A stretch of DNA of 10,990 bases from an uncultured Oscillibacter sp. (GCA_900551885.1 URXS01000059.1:1-10990); one strand, 5' to 3'. Shown: positions 1 through 7,148, numbered from the stretch's first letter. The notes: generated from the sequence alone by a model not told the origin. Made by a program: numbers and translations.

Positions 1-2
1 AC

Positions 3-518
3 AGCGTGATCGGACTATATGGAAAAAGCGGAAATCCTCCGGAAAAAGATTTCTTTCGGGAATTTCCGGAGGTGTTTTATTATGTGGAGCTGCAGGAGCT
101 GGAGAGCACCCCGGTGGTCCTGTTTGACCCATCCTCCGGACACGATTCCCGGGCTTACAGGGAGCATTCCCTGCTGGCCCCGGCCTGGTATTCCGTCACC
201 CAGCAAGCCCGCAGCCCGGAAAACGGCGCAAGCTGCTACGCGCCCCAGCTGGAGGCCATGTATTTCCGCCTGCTGCTGCCCTCCATGGCCCGGTCCGTGG
301 CCCAGGCCCAGATGGAGCAGTACCGGCTGGTGAATCTGTCCTGGAGCTATGAGACCCTGGAGCATCCGGGGCTGGACTTTGTGCTTCTGGCCCGGGAGCC
401 GGAGGGCCTCTGGCAGATGGCGGCCCTGGGCCGGGGCGGCCAGGTGGCCGTATACATTTACTGCGGCCAGGAGCAGCTGCGGGATCATCTGGACCTTCTG
501 TCGTCCTGGAGGCGGTAA
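3..518 (+). CDS. C-terminal part of an unrecognised protein (5' end probably outside the window)
   Basis: I do not recognise this protein. The frame is open from the first base of the window to a TAA at 516-518. A GTG lies at position 6, but no ribosome binding site can be seen before it, so the gene most likely begins upstream and about 172 residues are visible. GTG codons at 72 and 84 are alternative starts; a GGAGG at 68-72 is too close to either. The visible part has no transmembrane segment or signal peptide. It is rich in aromatic and acidic residues, with a C-terminal stretch of alternating hydrophobic residues (FVLLAREPEGLW, VAVYIYC) suggesting a beta-rich fold. Codon use is GC-rich like its neighbours, and this frame reads as a normal soluble protein while the overlapping frames are low-complexity Arg/Pro/Ala. 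It converges with the CdaR-type regulator and shares a terminator with it. Confidence 0.6.
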   Translation, partial: SVIGLYGKSGNPPEKDFFREFPEVFYYVELQELESTPVVLFDPSSGHDSRAYREHSLLAPAWYSVTQQARSPENGASCYAPQLEAMYFRLLLPSMARSVAQAQMEQYRLVNLSWSYETLEHPGLDFVLLAREPEGLWQMAALGRGGQVAVYIYCGQEQLRDHLDLLSSWRR

Positions 519-526
519 GACGGCGC

Positions 527-560
527 AAAAAATCCTGTCCCTGTGGGGACAGGATTTTTT
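527..560. terminator. Bidirectional intrinsic terminator between convergent genes
   Basis: A perfect 15-bp inverted repeat lies at 527-541 and 546-560 with a TGTG loop. The GC core (TCCTGTCCC) is flanked by six A on one side and six T on the other, so a U-tract follows the hairpin on both strands. It starts 8 bases after the stop of the plus-strand gene and 8 bases after the stop (569) of the minus-strand regulator, so it probably ends both transcripts. Confidence 0.9.
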
Positions 561-568
561 ATGGCATT

Positions 569-1663
569 TTACGCGTCGATTCCCCGGCTGGTGAGGTACT
601 TCTTCACCATCAGGGCTACCTTGAAGGTGATGGCGTCGTCAAACTCCCGCAGGTCCAGCCCCGTGAGCTTCTTGATCTTCTCCAGCCGGTACACCAGGGT
701 GTTCCGGTGGACAAACAGCTTCCGGGCCGTCTCGGACACGTTCAGGTTGTTCTCAAAGAACTTATAGATGGTGAACAGCGTCTCCTGATCCAGGGCGTCG
801 ATGGGATTCTTCTTGAAAACCTCCTGCAGGAACATCTCGCACAGGGTGGTGGGCAGCTGATAGATCAGCCGGCCAATACCCAGATTTTCGTAGTTGATGA
901 CGTAGCGCTCCGTATCGAACACCTTGCCGACCTCGATGGCGATCTGGGCCTCTTTGTAGCTCTTGGCCAGGTCACGCAGATGCAGGGCCAGGGTGCCGAT
1001 GCCCACGAACACGCGGCTCTCTCCATCGGCGCGCAGGGCCTCCTCGATGCGGAGAGCCACCTCCTCCATATCCTTGGCGGTGGCATCCTCCCCCATCTGG
1101 TGGATCAGCGCCACGTCGTGCTCACCTACGCTCAGTACAAAGTCGTTCTGCCGGTCGGGGAACAAGCCCTGCACCACATCCACGGGCACGGTGTCCAGCC
1201 GATCGTCCACCGGGCGCACCACGAACACGCCGCGGGCCACCTCGGCATCCACGTGCAGCTCCTTGGCCCGCATATAGATGTCACTGATGAGGATGTTATC
1301 GGAAATGATGTTCTTGATGAAGGAGCCCTTGTCGTGCTTCTCCTCATAGTAGTTTTTGGCGGCGTTCAGCGCCACGGCGGCCATAGAGCACACCGTGCGG
1401 CTCATGCTGTCATCGCCGGTGGCGAACACGGCATAGTCAAAGGTGTTGCCCCAGCTGGGCAACGCCTTGAAGCACTTGCCCTCCAGCGCCACGCAGGTGC
1501 CGTCCGCCGAAACGATAGGCTCCACATATTTGCTCCATCGCTTGCCAATGGCCGTCAGCTCACTGCAAGCGATAACGGTGCCCTCGGCATCGATCACGCC
1601 GATGGTACGGTCGGTGGTCTCTTTGAATTGGAGTACAGAGTTCTGAAAAATTCTGCCGGACAT
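569..1663 (-). CDS. CdaR/PucR-family transcriptional regulator
   Basis: This is a 364-residue DNA-binding regulator of the CdaR (sugar diacid regulator)/PucR type. The C-terminal HTH is clear at about residues 300-358: it contains NLNVSETARKLFVHRNTLVYRL followed by a helix ending ALMVKKYL, the PucR-type HTH_30 signature. The preceding region (about 130-260), with GIGTLALHLRDLAKSYKEAQ, matches the GGDEF-like domain of the family. The N-terminal 120 residues would be the sensory part and resemble sugar-diacid-recognition or GAF-like domains only loosely. I chose ATG 1663-1661 because GGGAGGA lies 7 bases upstream; a longer frame to 1705 has no such site. A near-consensus promoter lies upstream. 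Family members usually activate nearby catabolic genes, but none is visible here, so the ligand and regulon are unknown. Family assignment is firm, function is inferred. Confidence 0.88.
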   Translation of the reverse strand: MSGRIFQNSVLQFKETTDRTIGVIDAEGTVIACSELTAIGKRWSKYVEPIVSADGTCVALEGKCFKALPSWGNTFDYAVFATGDDSMSRTVCSMAAVALNAAKNYYEEKHDKGSFIKNIISDNILISDIYMRAKELHVDAEVARGVFVVRPVDDRLDTVPVDVVQGLFPDRQNDFVLSVGEHDVALIHQMGEDATAKDMEEVALRIEEALRADGESRVFVGIGTLALHLRDLAKSYKEAQIAIEVGKVFDTERYVINYENLGIGRLIYQLPTTLCEMFLQEVFKKNPIDALDQETLFTIYKFFENNLNVSETARKLFVHRNTLVYRLEKIKKLTGLDLREFDDAITFKVALMVKKYLTSRGIDA

Positions 1664-1670
1664 AACGTGA

Positions 1671-1677
1671 TCCTCCC
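1671..1677 (-). promoter_or_regulatory. Ribosome binding site that sets the regulator start
   Basis: The minus strand reads GGGAGGA, 7 bases before ATG 1663-1661. It favours this internal Met (MSGRIF) over the upstream in-frame ATG at 1705, which would add 14 residues and lies only about 14 bases after the predicted transcription start. Confidence 0.75.
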
Positions 1678-1725
1678 GCAAATCCCGCGACGGTACTTTG
1701 TGCAATCTGCTCAGTCGTTGCTCCT

Positions 1726-1754
1726 ATTATATCGTCATAATCACGATTTTGCAA
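1726..1754 (-). promoter_or_regulatory. Sigma-A-type promoter of the CdaR-type regulator
   Basis: The minus strand has -35 TTGCAA (1754-1749), a 17-base spacer and -10 TATAAT (1731-1726). Transcription would start near 1719 and give a leader of about 55 bases. This is separate from the rsuA-type gene upstream, so the regulator need not depend on readthrough. Confidence 0.75.
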
Positions 1755-1771
1755 GCGTTTTTTTCTCTTTT

Positions 1772-1800
1772 CCACAAAAAACTTGTTGCGTTTTTTGCGG
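1772..1800. repeat. AT-rich inverted repeat upstream of the regulator promoter
   Basis: The arms 1772-1782 (CCACAAAAAAC) and 1790-1800 (GTTTTTTGCGG) form an 11-bp dyad around a 7-base centre, with one mismatch that becomes a G-U pair in minus-strand RNA. It starts 15 bases after the stop of the pseudouridine synthase gene and is centred about 67 bases upstream of the predicted regulator transcription start. No U-tract follows it in the minus direction, so it is not a standard terminator. An operator for the regulator, or a 3' RNA hairpin, are both possible. Confidence 0.45.
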
Positions 1801-1814
1801 TTATGTCAAAAAAA

Positions 1815-2528
1815 TCACAGACCACATACACGGTATAACGCTGATATCTCCTCTGCGCGCAGCAAACGGTACGCTCCGGCAGCCAAGGAGTCATCCAATG
1901 TCAGCGGCCCCATGGACAGCCGCTTCAGATACAGCACCGGCGCGCCGCGGGCCGCCAGCATCCGCTTGACTTGGTGGAATTTCCCCTCCCGCAGCGTCAC
2001 GACACACACGCGGTCAGGCAGAACCTCCAGCCCGGCGGGCAGGCATTCCAGCCCGTCCCCCAGCGTCATCCCGCGGGCAAATGCCTCCGCATCCGCCGCT
2101 GAGAGTTCACCGTCCACCCGGGCGAGGTAGCGTTTGTCCACGTGGTATTTAGGGCTCAGCAGCCGGTGGGCCAGCTCGCCGTCGTTGGTCAACAACAGCA
2201 AGCCCTCCGTGTCCTTGTCCAGCCGCCCCACCGGAGCAAGGCCAATGCGGCGCAGCTCCGGCGGCAAAAGGTCCAGGACCGTGGGCTGCTTTCTGTCCTC
2301 GGTGGCGGTGAGGACGCCGGCGGGCTTATGCAGCATAACATAGGTAAAGCGGCAGAGGGAGATGGTCTCGCCGGCCACGGTGATGATGGCCGCGGCCGGG
2401 TCCAGCTTGTCCTCGGCGGAGGCGGCCAGCCGGCCGTCAACACGCACCAGGCCCTGCCGCACCAACGCTTTCACCTCCCGGCGGGACCACTTCCCAGTGC
2501 CCGCCAGCAGCTTGTCGAGACGCTCCAT
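1815..2528 (-). CDS. rsuA: RsuA-family rRNA pseudouridine synthase
   Basis: This 237-residue protein isomerises a uridine in rRNA to pseudouridine; by family it is most like RsuA, which modifies U516 of 16S rRNA. An N-terminal S4 RNA-binding domain occupies about residues 1-50 (MERLDKLLAGTGKWSRREVK). The catalytic motif GRLDKDTEGLLLLTNDG starts at residue 101, with Asp104 as the expected catalytic residue. The later family motifs KRYLARV (about 132-138) and EGKFHQVKRM (181-190) are present. The length fits RsuA (about 231 in E. coli) rather than the longer RluB or RluE types, though RluB-like specificity cannot be excluded. The start is fixed by AAAGGAGG 6 bases before ATG 2528-2526. It diverges from the lipoprotein gene and is followed, 151 bases on, by the regulator gene. 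Confidence 0.9.
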   Translation of the reverse strand: MERLDKLLAGTGKWSRREVKALVRQGLVRVDGRLAASAEDKLDPAAAIITVAGETISLCRFTYVMLHKPAGVLTATEDRKQPTVLDLLPPELRRIGLAPVGRLDKDTEGLLLLTNDGELAHRLLSPKYHVDKRYLARVDGELSAADAEAFARGMTLGDGLECLPAGLEVLPDRVCVVTLREGKFHQVKRMLAARGAPVLYLKRLSMGPLTLDDSLAAGAYRLLRAEEISALYRVCGL

Positions 2529-2556
2529 AGGCCGCCTCCTTTCTGATTTTTACCCT

Positions 2557-2585
2557 ATGATAGCATATTCTCATCAGATTGAAAA
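2557..2585 (-). promoter_or_regulatory. Possible promoter of the pseudouridine synthase gene
   Basis: The minus strand has TTTTCA (2585-2580), a 17-base spacer and TATCAT (2562-2557). The -10 is good and the -35 matches 4 of 6 consensus bases. Transcription would start near 2550, leaving a leader of about 22 bases that begins just before the AAAGGAGG site. The divergent gap is only 80 bases. I see no convincing promoter for the plus-strand lipoprotein gene in it. Confidence 0.5.
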
Positions 2586-2596
2586 TAGGTAATTAT

Positions 2597-2604
2597 GAGG
2601 TGAT
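2597..2604 (+). promoter_or_regulatory. Ribosome binding site for the small lipoprotein gene
   Basis: GAGGTGAT lies 8 bases (counted from GAGG) before ATG 2609-2611. In-frame ATG 2603 is too close to this site and TTG 2579 lacks one, so 2609 is preferred; ATG 2612 is a near-equal alternative. Confidence 0.6.
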
Positions 2605-2608
2605 GAAT

Positions 2609-3061
2609 ATGATGATATTACATATATCCAAACGGCGCATTGCCGTTATGGCGGTGTCATTTATGGTGATCGCTGCCGTAACCGTGGTGTTAGCCGGGTG
2701 CTTCTCTGACAAGGAAAATACCATTACACTTGCCGACACCGCAGAAATGGCAGACTATTTACAGCAGTTGGGCTGGCAGGTGGAGCCTGATCCGATCGAG
2801 ACGCTGGACCTGCAGCTTCCTCAGAGCCTGGGCGACACCTGGGGCGACTACGCCGCCATGCAGGCCGAGCAGGGATTTCCCTTTACGGACTTTGCGGGAC
2901 AGCCGATACGGCGCTACACGTTCCGCATCACCAACTATCCCGGAATGGATGGGGGCGTGCAGGCCAACCTGTACCTGTGCGGTGATACGCTCATCGGCGG
3001 GGACGTTGTGGCCACCGGGAAGGGCGGCTTCCAGCACGGGCTGACATATCCGGCGGTGTAA
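2609..3061 (+). CDS. Small DUF4830-like lipoprotein
   Basis: This 150-residue protein is predicted to be exported and lipid-anchored. Basic residues (KRR at 8-10) precede a hydrophobic segment (about 11-29) ending in the lipobox L-A-G-C, with Cys31 as the lipidation site. The mature part begins with a charged linker. It then resembles the DUF4830 family of Clostridia, with the pattern YLQQLGWQVEPDPIE, then FTDFAGQPIRRYTFRITNYPG, then GDTLIGGDVVATG. The function of that family is unknown, and the match is from memory of the pattern. The start follows the ribosome binding site at 2597-2604; moving it a few codons would not change the signal peptide. It stands alone on the plus strand, diverging from the pseudouridine synthase gene and converging with tuf. 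Nothing links it functionally to either neighbour. Confidence 0.8.
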   Translation: MMILHISKRRIAVMAVSFMVIAAVTVVLAGCFSDKENTITLADTAEMADYLQQLGWQVEPDPIETLDLQLPQSLGDTWGDYAAMQAEQGFPFTDFAGQPIRRYTFRITNYPGMDGGVQANLYLCGDTLIGGDVVATGKGGFQHGLTYPAV

Positions 3062-3119
3062 ACCCGAATACAATCAGGCGTTTTTCGACACGATTATACA
3101 AAGAGTTGTCAGAATGGGT

Positions 3120-3153
3120 AAAAAAAGAGGAAGCCTCTCGGCTTCCTCTTTTT
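3120..3153. terminator. Bidirectional intrinsic terminator after tuf and the lipoprotein gene
   Basis: A perfect 14-bp inverted repeat lies at 3122-3135 and 3140-3153 with a TCTC loop. The core GAGGAAGCC/GGCTTCCTC is flanked by an A-run and a T-run, so a U-tract is formed in either direction: seven U on the minus strand (3126-3120) and five on the plus strand. On the minus strand it begins 28 bases after the tuf stop and would end the str operon. On the plus strand it follows the lipoprotein gene by about 60 bases. Confidence 0.9.
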
Positions 3154-3180
3154 AATTGGCTTTGTCCCTATGGGGTCAGA

Positions 3181-4383
3181 TTACTCGTCGATCTCGATGA
3201 CGACGCCGGAACCCACGGTACGGCCACCCTCACGGATAGCGAAACGCAGACCGTTCTCGATAGCGATGGGGGTGATCAGCTCGACCTTCATGTCGACGTT
3301 ATCGCCGGGCATGCACATCTCGGTGCCCTCGGGCAGGGTGATGACGCCGGTCACGTCGGTGGTACGGAAGTAGAACTGGGGACGATAGTTATTGAAGAAG
3401 GGGGTGTGACGGCCGCCCTCGTCCTTGGTCAGAACGTAGACCTGGCCAACGAACTTGGTGTGGGGGTGAATGGAACCGGGCTTGGACAGAACCTGGCCGC
3501 GCTCGATCTCGGTCTTGGCAACGCCACGCAGCAGGGCGCCGATGTTATCGCCGGCTTCAGCGTAGTCCAGCAGCTTGTGGAACATCTCGATACCGGTAAC
3601 GGTGGTCTCGCGCTTCTCATCGGACAGACCGACGATCTCGACCTTCTCGTTCAGGTTCAGAATGCCACGCTCCACACGGCCGGTAGCAACGGTACCACGG
3701 CCGGAGATGGTGAACACGTCCTCGACGGGCATCAGGAAGGGCATATCCTCCTTGCGGTCGGGAGTGGGGATCCAGCTGTCAACAGCATCCATCAGCTCCT
3801 TGATGCAGGCATACTCGGGAGCGTTGGGATCGGTGGACTCGGAAACCAGAGCGTTCAGAGCGCTGCCGCGGATGATGGGGGTCTCGTCGCCAGGGAAGCC
3901 GTAGAAGTCCAGCAGCTCGCGAACTTCCATCTCGACCAGCTCCAGCAGCTCCTCATCGTCGACCTGGTCGCACTTATTCAGGAAGACCAGCACGGAGGGC
4001 ACGTTCACCTGACGGGCCAGCAGCAGGTGCTCACGAGTCTGAGCCATGGGGCCGTCGGAGGCAGCGATGACCAGGATGGCGCCGTCCATCTGGGCAGCAC
4101 CGGTGATCATGTTCTTGATATAGTCGGCGTGGCCCGGGCAGTCAACGTGCGCATAGTGACGCTTGGCGGTCTCATACTCCACGTGAGCGGTGTTGATGGT
4201 AATACCACGCTCGCGCTCTTCGGGAGCCTTATCGATGGAAGCGTAATCGGTGTACTCAGCACCGCCCTGCAGAGCCAGATACTTGGTGATAGCGGCGGTC
4301 AGGGTGGTCTTACCATGGTCGATGTGACCGATGGTGCCGATGTTAACGTGGGGCTTAGTTCTCTCAAATTTCTGCTTAGCCAT
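3181..4383 (-). CDS. tuf: Translation elongation factor Tu
   Basis: EF-Tu (400 residues) is the cytoplasmic GTPase that delivers aminoacyl-tRNA to the ribosomal A site. All G motifs are intact: P-loop GHIDHGKT (19-26), switch I RGITINT (59-65), DCPGHAD (81-87) with the GTPase-activating His85, NKCD (136-139) and SAL (174-176). Domains 2 and 3 follow, with GRGTVATGRVERG and the C-terminal REGGRTVGSGVV. The length fits Firmicute EF-Tu, with no insertion or truncation. ATG 4383 is preceded by AAGGAGGA with 9 bases between. It is the last gene of the str operon, 108 bases after fusA, and that gap has a promoter of its own. No TTA, CTA or TCA sense codon occurs, as shown by the fully open antisense frame; this fits strong codon bias in a highly expressed gene. 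Confidence 0.98.
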   Translation of the reverse strand: MAKQKFERTKPHVNIGTIGHIDHGKTTLTAAITKYLALQGGAEYTDYASIDKAPEERERGITINTAHVEYETAKRHYAHVDCPGHADYIKNMITGAAQMDGAILVIAASDGPMAQTREHLLLARQVNVPSVLVFLNKCDQVDDEELLELVEMEVRELLDFYGFPGDETPIIRGSALNALVSESTDPNAPEYACIKELMDAVDSWIPTPDRKEDMPFLMPVEDVFTISGRGTVATGRVERGILNLNEKVEIVGLSDEKRETTVTGIEMFHKLLDYAEAGDNIGALLRGVAKTEIERGQVLSKPGSIHPHTKFVGQVYVLTKDEGGRHTPFFNNYRPQFYFRTTDVTGVITLPEGTEMCMPGDNVDMKVELITPIAIENGLRFAIREGGRTVGSGVVIEIDE

Positions 4384-4447
4384 TTGAAATGATCCTCCTT
4401 AACATTTTTGTATCGTGTGTGGGGCAGCGTTACAGTCTAACACTGCC

Positions 4448-4476
4448 ATTTTACAGTATTTTGGTGGGAAAATCAA
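4448..4476 (-). promoter_or_regulatory. Candidate internal promoter for tuf
   Basis: In the fusA-tuf gap the minus strand has TTGATT (4476-4471), a 17-base spacer and TAAAAT (4453-4448). Transcription would start near 4441, giving a leader of about 58 bases before ATG 4383. The gap (4384-4491) has no terminator-like hairpin, so tuf could be read both from the operon and from this site. Confidence 0.6.
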
Positions 4477-4491
4477 TCGTAAAATACGGTT

Positions 4492-6600
4492 TTAGAAATT
4501 TTCCCGGCCGGTGCGCTTGGCGATCAGCTTCTCCTGCAGGCCCTTGGGCAGCTCGATATAGTGGCTGGGCTCCATGGTGTACTGACCACGGCCCTGGGTG
4601 CGGGAACGCAGGTCGGTGGCATAGCCGAACATCTCGGCCAGCGGCACGAACGCGTCGATCTGCTGTGCGCCGGAACGCATCTCATAGCCCTGGATCTGTC
4701 CGCGCCGGGCATTCAGGTCGCCGATCACATCGCCCATGTACTCGTCGGGGACGATGACACAGACCTTCATAATGGGCTCCAGCAGCGTGGGATCCGCCTT
4801 ACGCATAGCCTCTTTGAAGGCCATGGAACCGGCGATCTTGAACGCCATCTCGGAGGAGTCCACCTCGTGATAGGAACCGTCGAACAGGGTGACCTTGACA
4901 TCCACCACGGGATAGCCGGCCACGGTACCGGAGAGCATGGCGCCCTGGATACCGGCATCGATAGCGGGGATATACTCCTTGGGGATGGCGCCGCCCACCA
5001 CGGCATTGACAAACTCGTAGCCCTTACCGGACTCGTTGGGCTCCACGTGGATCTTCACATGACCGTACTGGCCCTTACCGCCGGACTGGCGGGCATACTT
5101 GGTATCCTGATCCACAGCCTTGCGGATGGTCTCCTTGTACGCCACCTGAGGCGCGCCCACATTGGCCTCCACCTTGAACTCGCGCAGCAGGCGGTCCACG
5201 ATGATCTCCAGGTGCAGCTCGCCCATACCGGCGATGATGGTCTGGCCCGTCTCCTCATCGGTATAGGTGCGGAAGGTGGGGTCCTCCTCGGCCAGCTTGG
5301 CCAAAGCGACGCTCATCTTCTCCTGACCGGCCTTGGTCTTCGGCTCGATGGCCACGCGGATCACAGGCTCCGGGAACTCCATGGACTCCAGGATGATGGG
5401 ATGCTTCTCATCACACAGGGTGTCGCCGGTGGTGGTATTCTTCAGGCCCACCACGGCGGCAATATCACCGGAGTAGACGGACTCGATATCCTCGCGGTGG
5501 TTGGCGTGCATCTGGAGGATGCGGCCCATACGCTCGCGCTTGCCCTTGGTGGCATTGAGGACCGAGGAACCGGTGGTCAGCGTGCCGGAGTAGACACGGA
5601 AGAAGCTCAGGCGGCCCACATAGGGATCGGTCATGATCTTGAACGCCAGGGCTGCGAAGGGCTCGTCATCGGAGGACTTGCGCTCCTCTTCCTCGTCGGT
5701 CTTGGGGTTGACACCCTTGATGGCGGGGACATCGGTGGGGGCGGGCATATAGTCCACGATGGCGTCCAGCAGCTTCTGTACGCCCTTGTTGCGATAGCTG
5801 GAACCGCAGGTCACGGGCACCATCTCCACAGCACAGGTGGCTTGGCGGATGGCGGCGCGGATCTTGGCGGTGGGGATCTCCTTCCCCTCCAGATACAGCT
5901 CCATGATCTCATCATCGAACATGGAGACCGCGTCCAGCAGCTTCTCGCGGTACTCGTTGGCAAGGTCGACCATATCCTCGGGGATAGGCTCCACGCGCAT
6001 ATCCTTGCCCAACTGATCGTAATAGATATCGGCATCCATCTCCACCAGGTCGATGATACCCTTGAAGGTATCCTCCTTCCCGATGGGCAGCTGGATGGGG
6101 ACGGCGTTGGCCTTCAGCCGGTCGTGCACCATGTCCAGCACATGATAGAAATCCGCGCCGGTGATGTCCATCTTGTTGACGTAGATCATCCGGGGGACAT
6201 GGTAGTGATCGGCCTGACGCCACACAGTCTCGGACTGGGGTTCCACACCACCCTTGGCACACATGACGGTGACAGACCCGTCCAGCACACGCAGAGAACG
6301 TTCCACCTCAACAGTGAAGTCCACGTGGCCCGGGGTGTCAATGATGTTGATACGCGTCTGGGGGAACTGATCCTTGGAGCCCTTCCAGTAGCAGGTGGTC
6401 GCGGCGGAGGTGATGGTGATACCACGCTCCTGCTCCTGCTCCATCCAGTCCATGGTAGCGGTACCCTCGTGCGTCTCACCCAGCTTGTAGTTCACGCCCG
6501 TGTAGTACAGAATACGCTCTGTGGTCGTGGTCTTGCCTGCATCGATGTGTGCCATGATGCCGATATTTCTTGTGTTTTCCAGTGTAACCTTTCTCGGCAT
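4492..6600 (-). CDS. fusA: Translation elongation factor G
   Basis: EF-G (702 residues) is the GTPase that drives translocation of tRNA and mRNA on the ribosome and works with RRF in recycling. The G domain is complete: AHIDAGKT (17-24), RGITITSAAT switch I, DTPGH (88-92) and NKMD (142-145). The domain III segment TFRTYTDEETGQTIIAGMGE and the domain IV segment RQSGGKGQYGHV are the canonical ones, and domain V ends QGRGQYTMEPSHYIELP. Length and motifs match the housekeeping str-operon paralogue rather than the divergent fusA2 or TetM-type ribosome protection proteins. ATG 6600 follows AAGGAGA with 5 bases between and lies 30 bases after the rpsG stop, so the two are almost certainly co-transcribed. 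As in tuf, almost no TTA, CTA or TCA codons are used. Confidence 0.98.
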   Translation of the reverse strand: MPRKVTLENTRNIGIMAHIDAGKTTTTERILYYTGVNYKLGETHEGTATMDWMEQEQERGITITSAATTCYWKGSKDQFPQTRINIIDTPGHVDFTVEVERSLRVLDGSVTVMCAKGGVEPQSETVWRQADHYHVPRMIYVNKMDITGADFYHVLDMVHDRLKANAVPIQLPIGKEDTFKGIIDLVEMDADIYYDQLGKDMRVEPIPEDMVDLANEYREKLLDAVSMFDDEIMELYLEGKEIPTAKIRAAIRQATCAVEMVPVTCGSSYRNKGVQKLLDAIVDYMPAPTDVPAIKGVNPKTDEEEERKSSDDEPFAALAFKIMTDPYVGRLSFFRVYSGTLTTGSSVLNATKGKRERMGRILQMHANHREDIESVYSGDIAAVVGLKNTTTGDTLCDEKHPIILESMEFPEPVIRVAIEPKTKAGQEKMSVALAKLAEEDPTFRTYTDEETGQTIIAGMGELHLEIIVDRLLREFKVEANVGAPQVAYKETIRKAVDQDTKYARQSGGKGQYGHVKIHVEPNESGKGYEFVNAVVGGAIPKEYIPAIDAGIQGAMLSGTVAGYPVVDVKVTLFDGSYHEVDSSEMAFKIAGSMAFKEAMRKADPTLLEPIMKVCVIVPDEYMGDVIGDLNARRGQIQGYEMRSGAQQIDAFVPLAEMFGYATDLRSRTQGRGQYTMEPSHYIELPKGLQEKLIAKRTGRENF

Positions 6601-6630
6601 ACCGTTCTCCTTTTTGTGTCGTTGGTATGA

Positions 6631-7101
6631 TTACCAGCGGAAGTGGGCGAAAGCCTTGTTGGACTCCGCCATCTTGTGGGTGTCCTCGCGCTTCTTCACG
6701 GCAGAGCCGGTGTTGTTGGCGGCGTCCATGATCTCGCCGGCCAGGCGCTCGGCCATGGTACGCTCACCGCGGGCGCGGGAGTAGTTGGTCAGCCAGCGCA
6801 GACCCAGGGTCTGACGACGGGCGGGACGAACCTCCATGGGGACCTGATAGGTGGCGCCGCCCACACGGCGGGCCTTGACTTCCAGGCTGGGCATGATGTT
6901 TTCCATCGCCTGGGTGAACACTTCCAGAGGATCCTTCTCGGTCTTGTCCTTGATGATGTCAAAGGCACCGTAAACGACCTTCTGGGCGACGCCCTTTTTA
7001 CCGTCCAACATGATGCTGTTGACCAGCTTGGTCACCAGCACGGAGTTGTACATAGGATCGGGCAAGATCTCTCTCTTGGGAACATTACCTCTTCTGGGCA
7101 C
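6631..7101 (-). CDS. rpsG: 30S ribosomal protein S7
   Basis: S7 is the primary assembly protein of the 30S head; it binds the 3' domain of 16S rRNA and lines the tRNA exit site. The protein starts MPRRGNVPKREILPDP, the invariant family N-terminus. It carries GGATYQVPMEVRP and RRQTLGLRWL in the middle and ends AHFRW. Starting at GTG 7101-7099 gives 156 residues, the usual length. The alternative ATG at 7119 would add six residues and would destroy the ribosome binding site that precedes the GTG. It follows rpsL by 148 bases, a long gap for this operon that contains several inverted repeats, and precedes fusA by 30 bases. Confidence 0.97.
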   Translation of the reverse strand: MPRRGNVPKREILPDPMYNSVLVTKLVNSIMLDGKKGVAQKVVYGAFDIIKDKTEKDPLEVFTQAMENIMPSLEVKARRVGGATYQVPMEVRPARRQTLGLRWLTNYSRARGERTMAERLAGEIMDAANNTGSAVKKREDTHKMAESNKAFAHFRW

Positions 7102-7108
7102 TATGCTT

Positions 7109-7116
7109 CCCTCCTT
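7109..7116 (-). promoter_or_regulatory. Ribosome binding site that sets the GTG start of rpsG
   Basis: The minus strand reads AAGGAGGG with 7 bases before GTG 7101-7099. The in-frame ATG at 7119 sits immediately upstream of this site, so it is not the start. Confidence 0.85.
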
Positions 7117-7126
7117 CATAATAATT

Positions 7127-7140
7127 CTATGATCTCATAG
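7127..7140. repeat. Short palindrome upstream of rpsG
   Basis: CTATGA, a 2-base centre and TCATAG form a 14-base palindrome just upstream of the rpsG ribosome binding site. In RNA the loop is too tight for all six pairs. It may be chance or part of a larger intercistronic fold. Confidence 0.3.
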
Positions 7141-7148
7141 GTACTCAA

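Noticed and set aside
1798..1832. Intrinsic terminator overlapping the stop of the pseudouridine synthase gene, before its run of seven T
   Set aside because: The only hairpin before the T-run (ACCGT/GTGGT on the minus strand) depends on two G-U pairs and is separated from the T-run by several bases.
707..1969. A 420-residue plus-strand open frame opposite the regulator and the end of the pseudouridine synthase gene
   Set aside because: It runs through two well-supported minus-strand genes and a promoter. Its composition is His/Gly/Leu-rich, without motifs or a ribosome binding site.
3106..4392. A 428-residue plus-strand open frame antisense to tuf
   Set aside because: It has the same codon-register cause as the frame opposite fusA, starts inside the terminator region, and its Gly/Leu/Val/Asp-rich product resembles no protein.
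4561..6630. A 689-residue open frame on the plus strand, antisense to fusA
   Set aside because: It is in exact codon register with fusA, so it stays open simply because fusA avoids TTA, CTA and TCA codons. The predicted product is low-complexity Gly/His/Leu/Asp and has no ribosome binding site.
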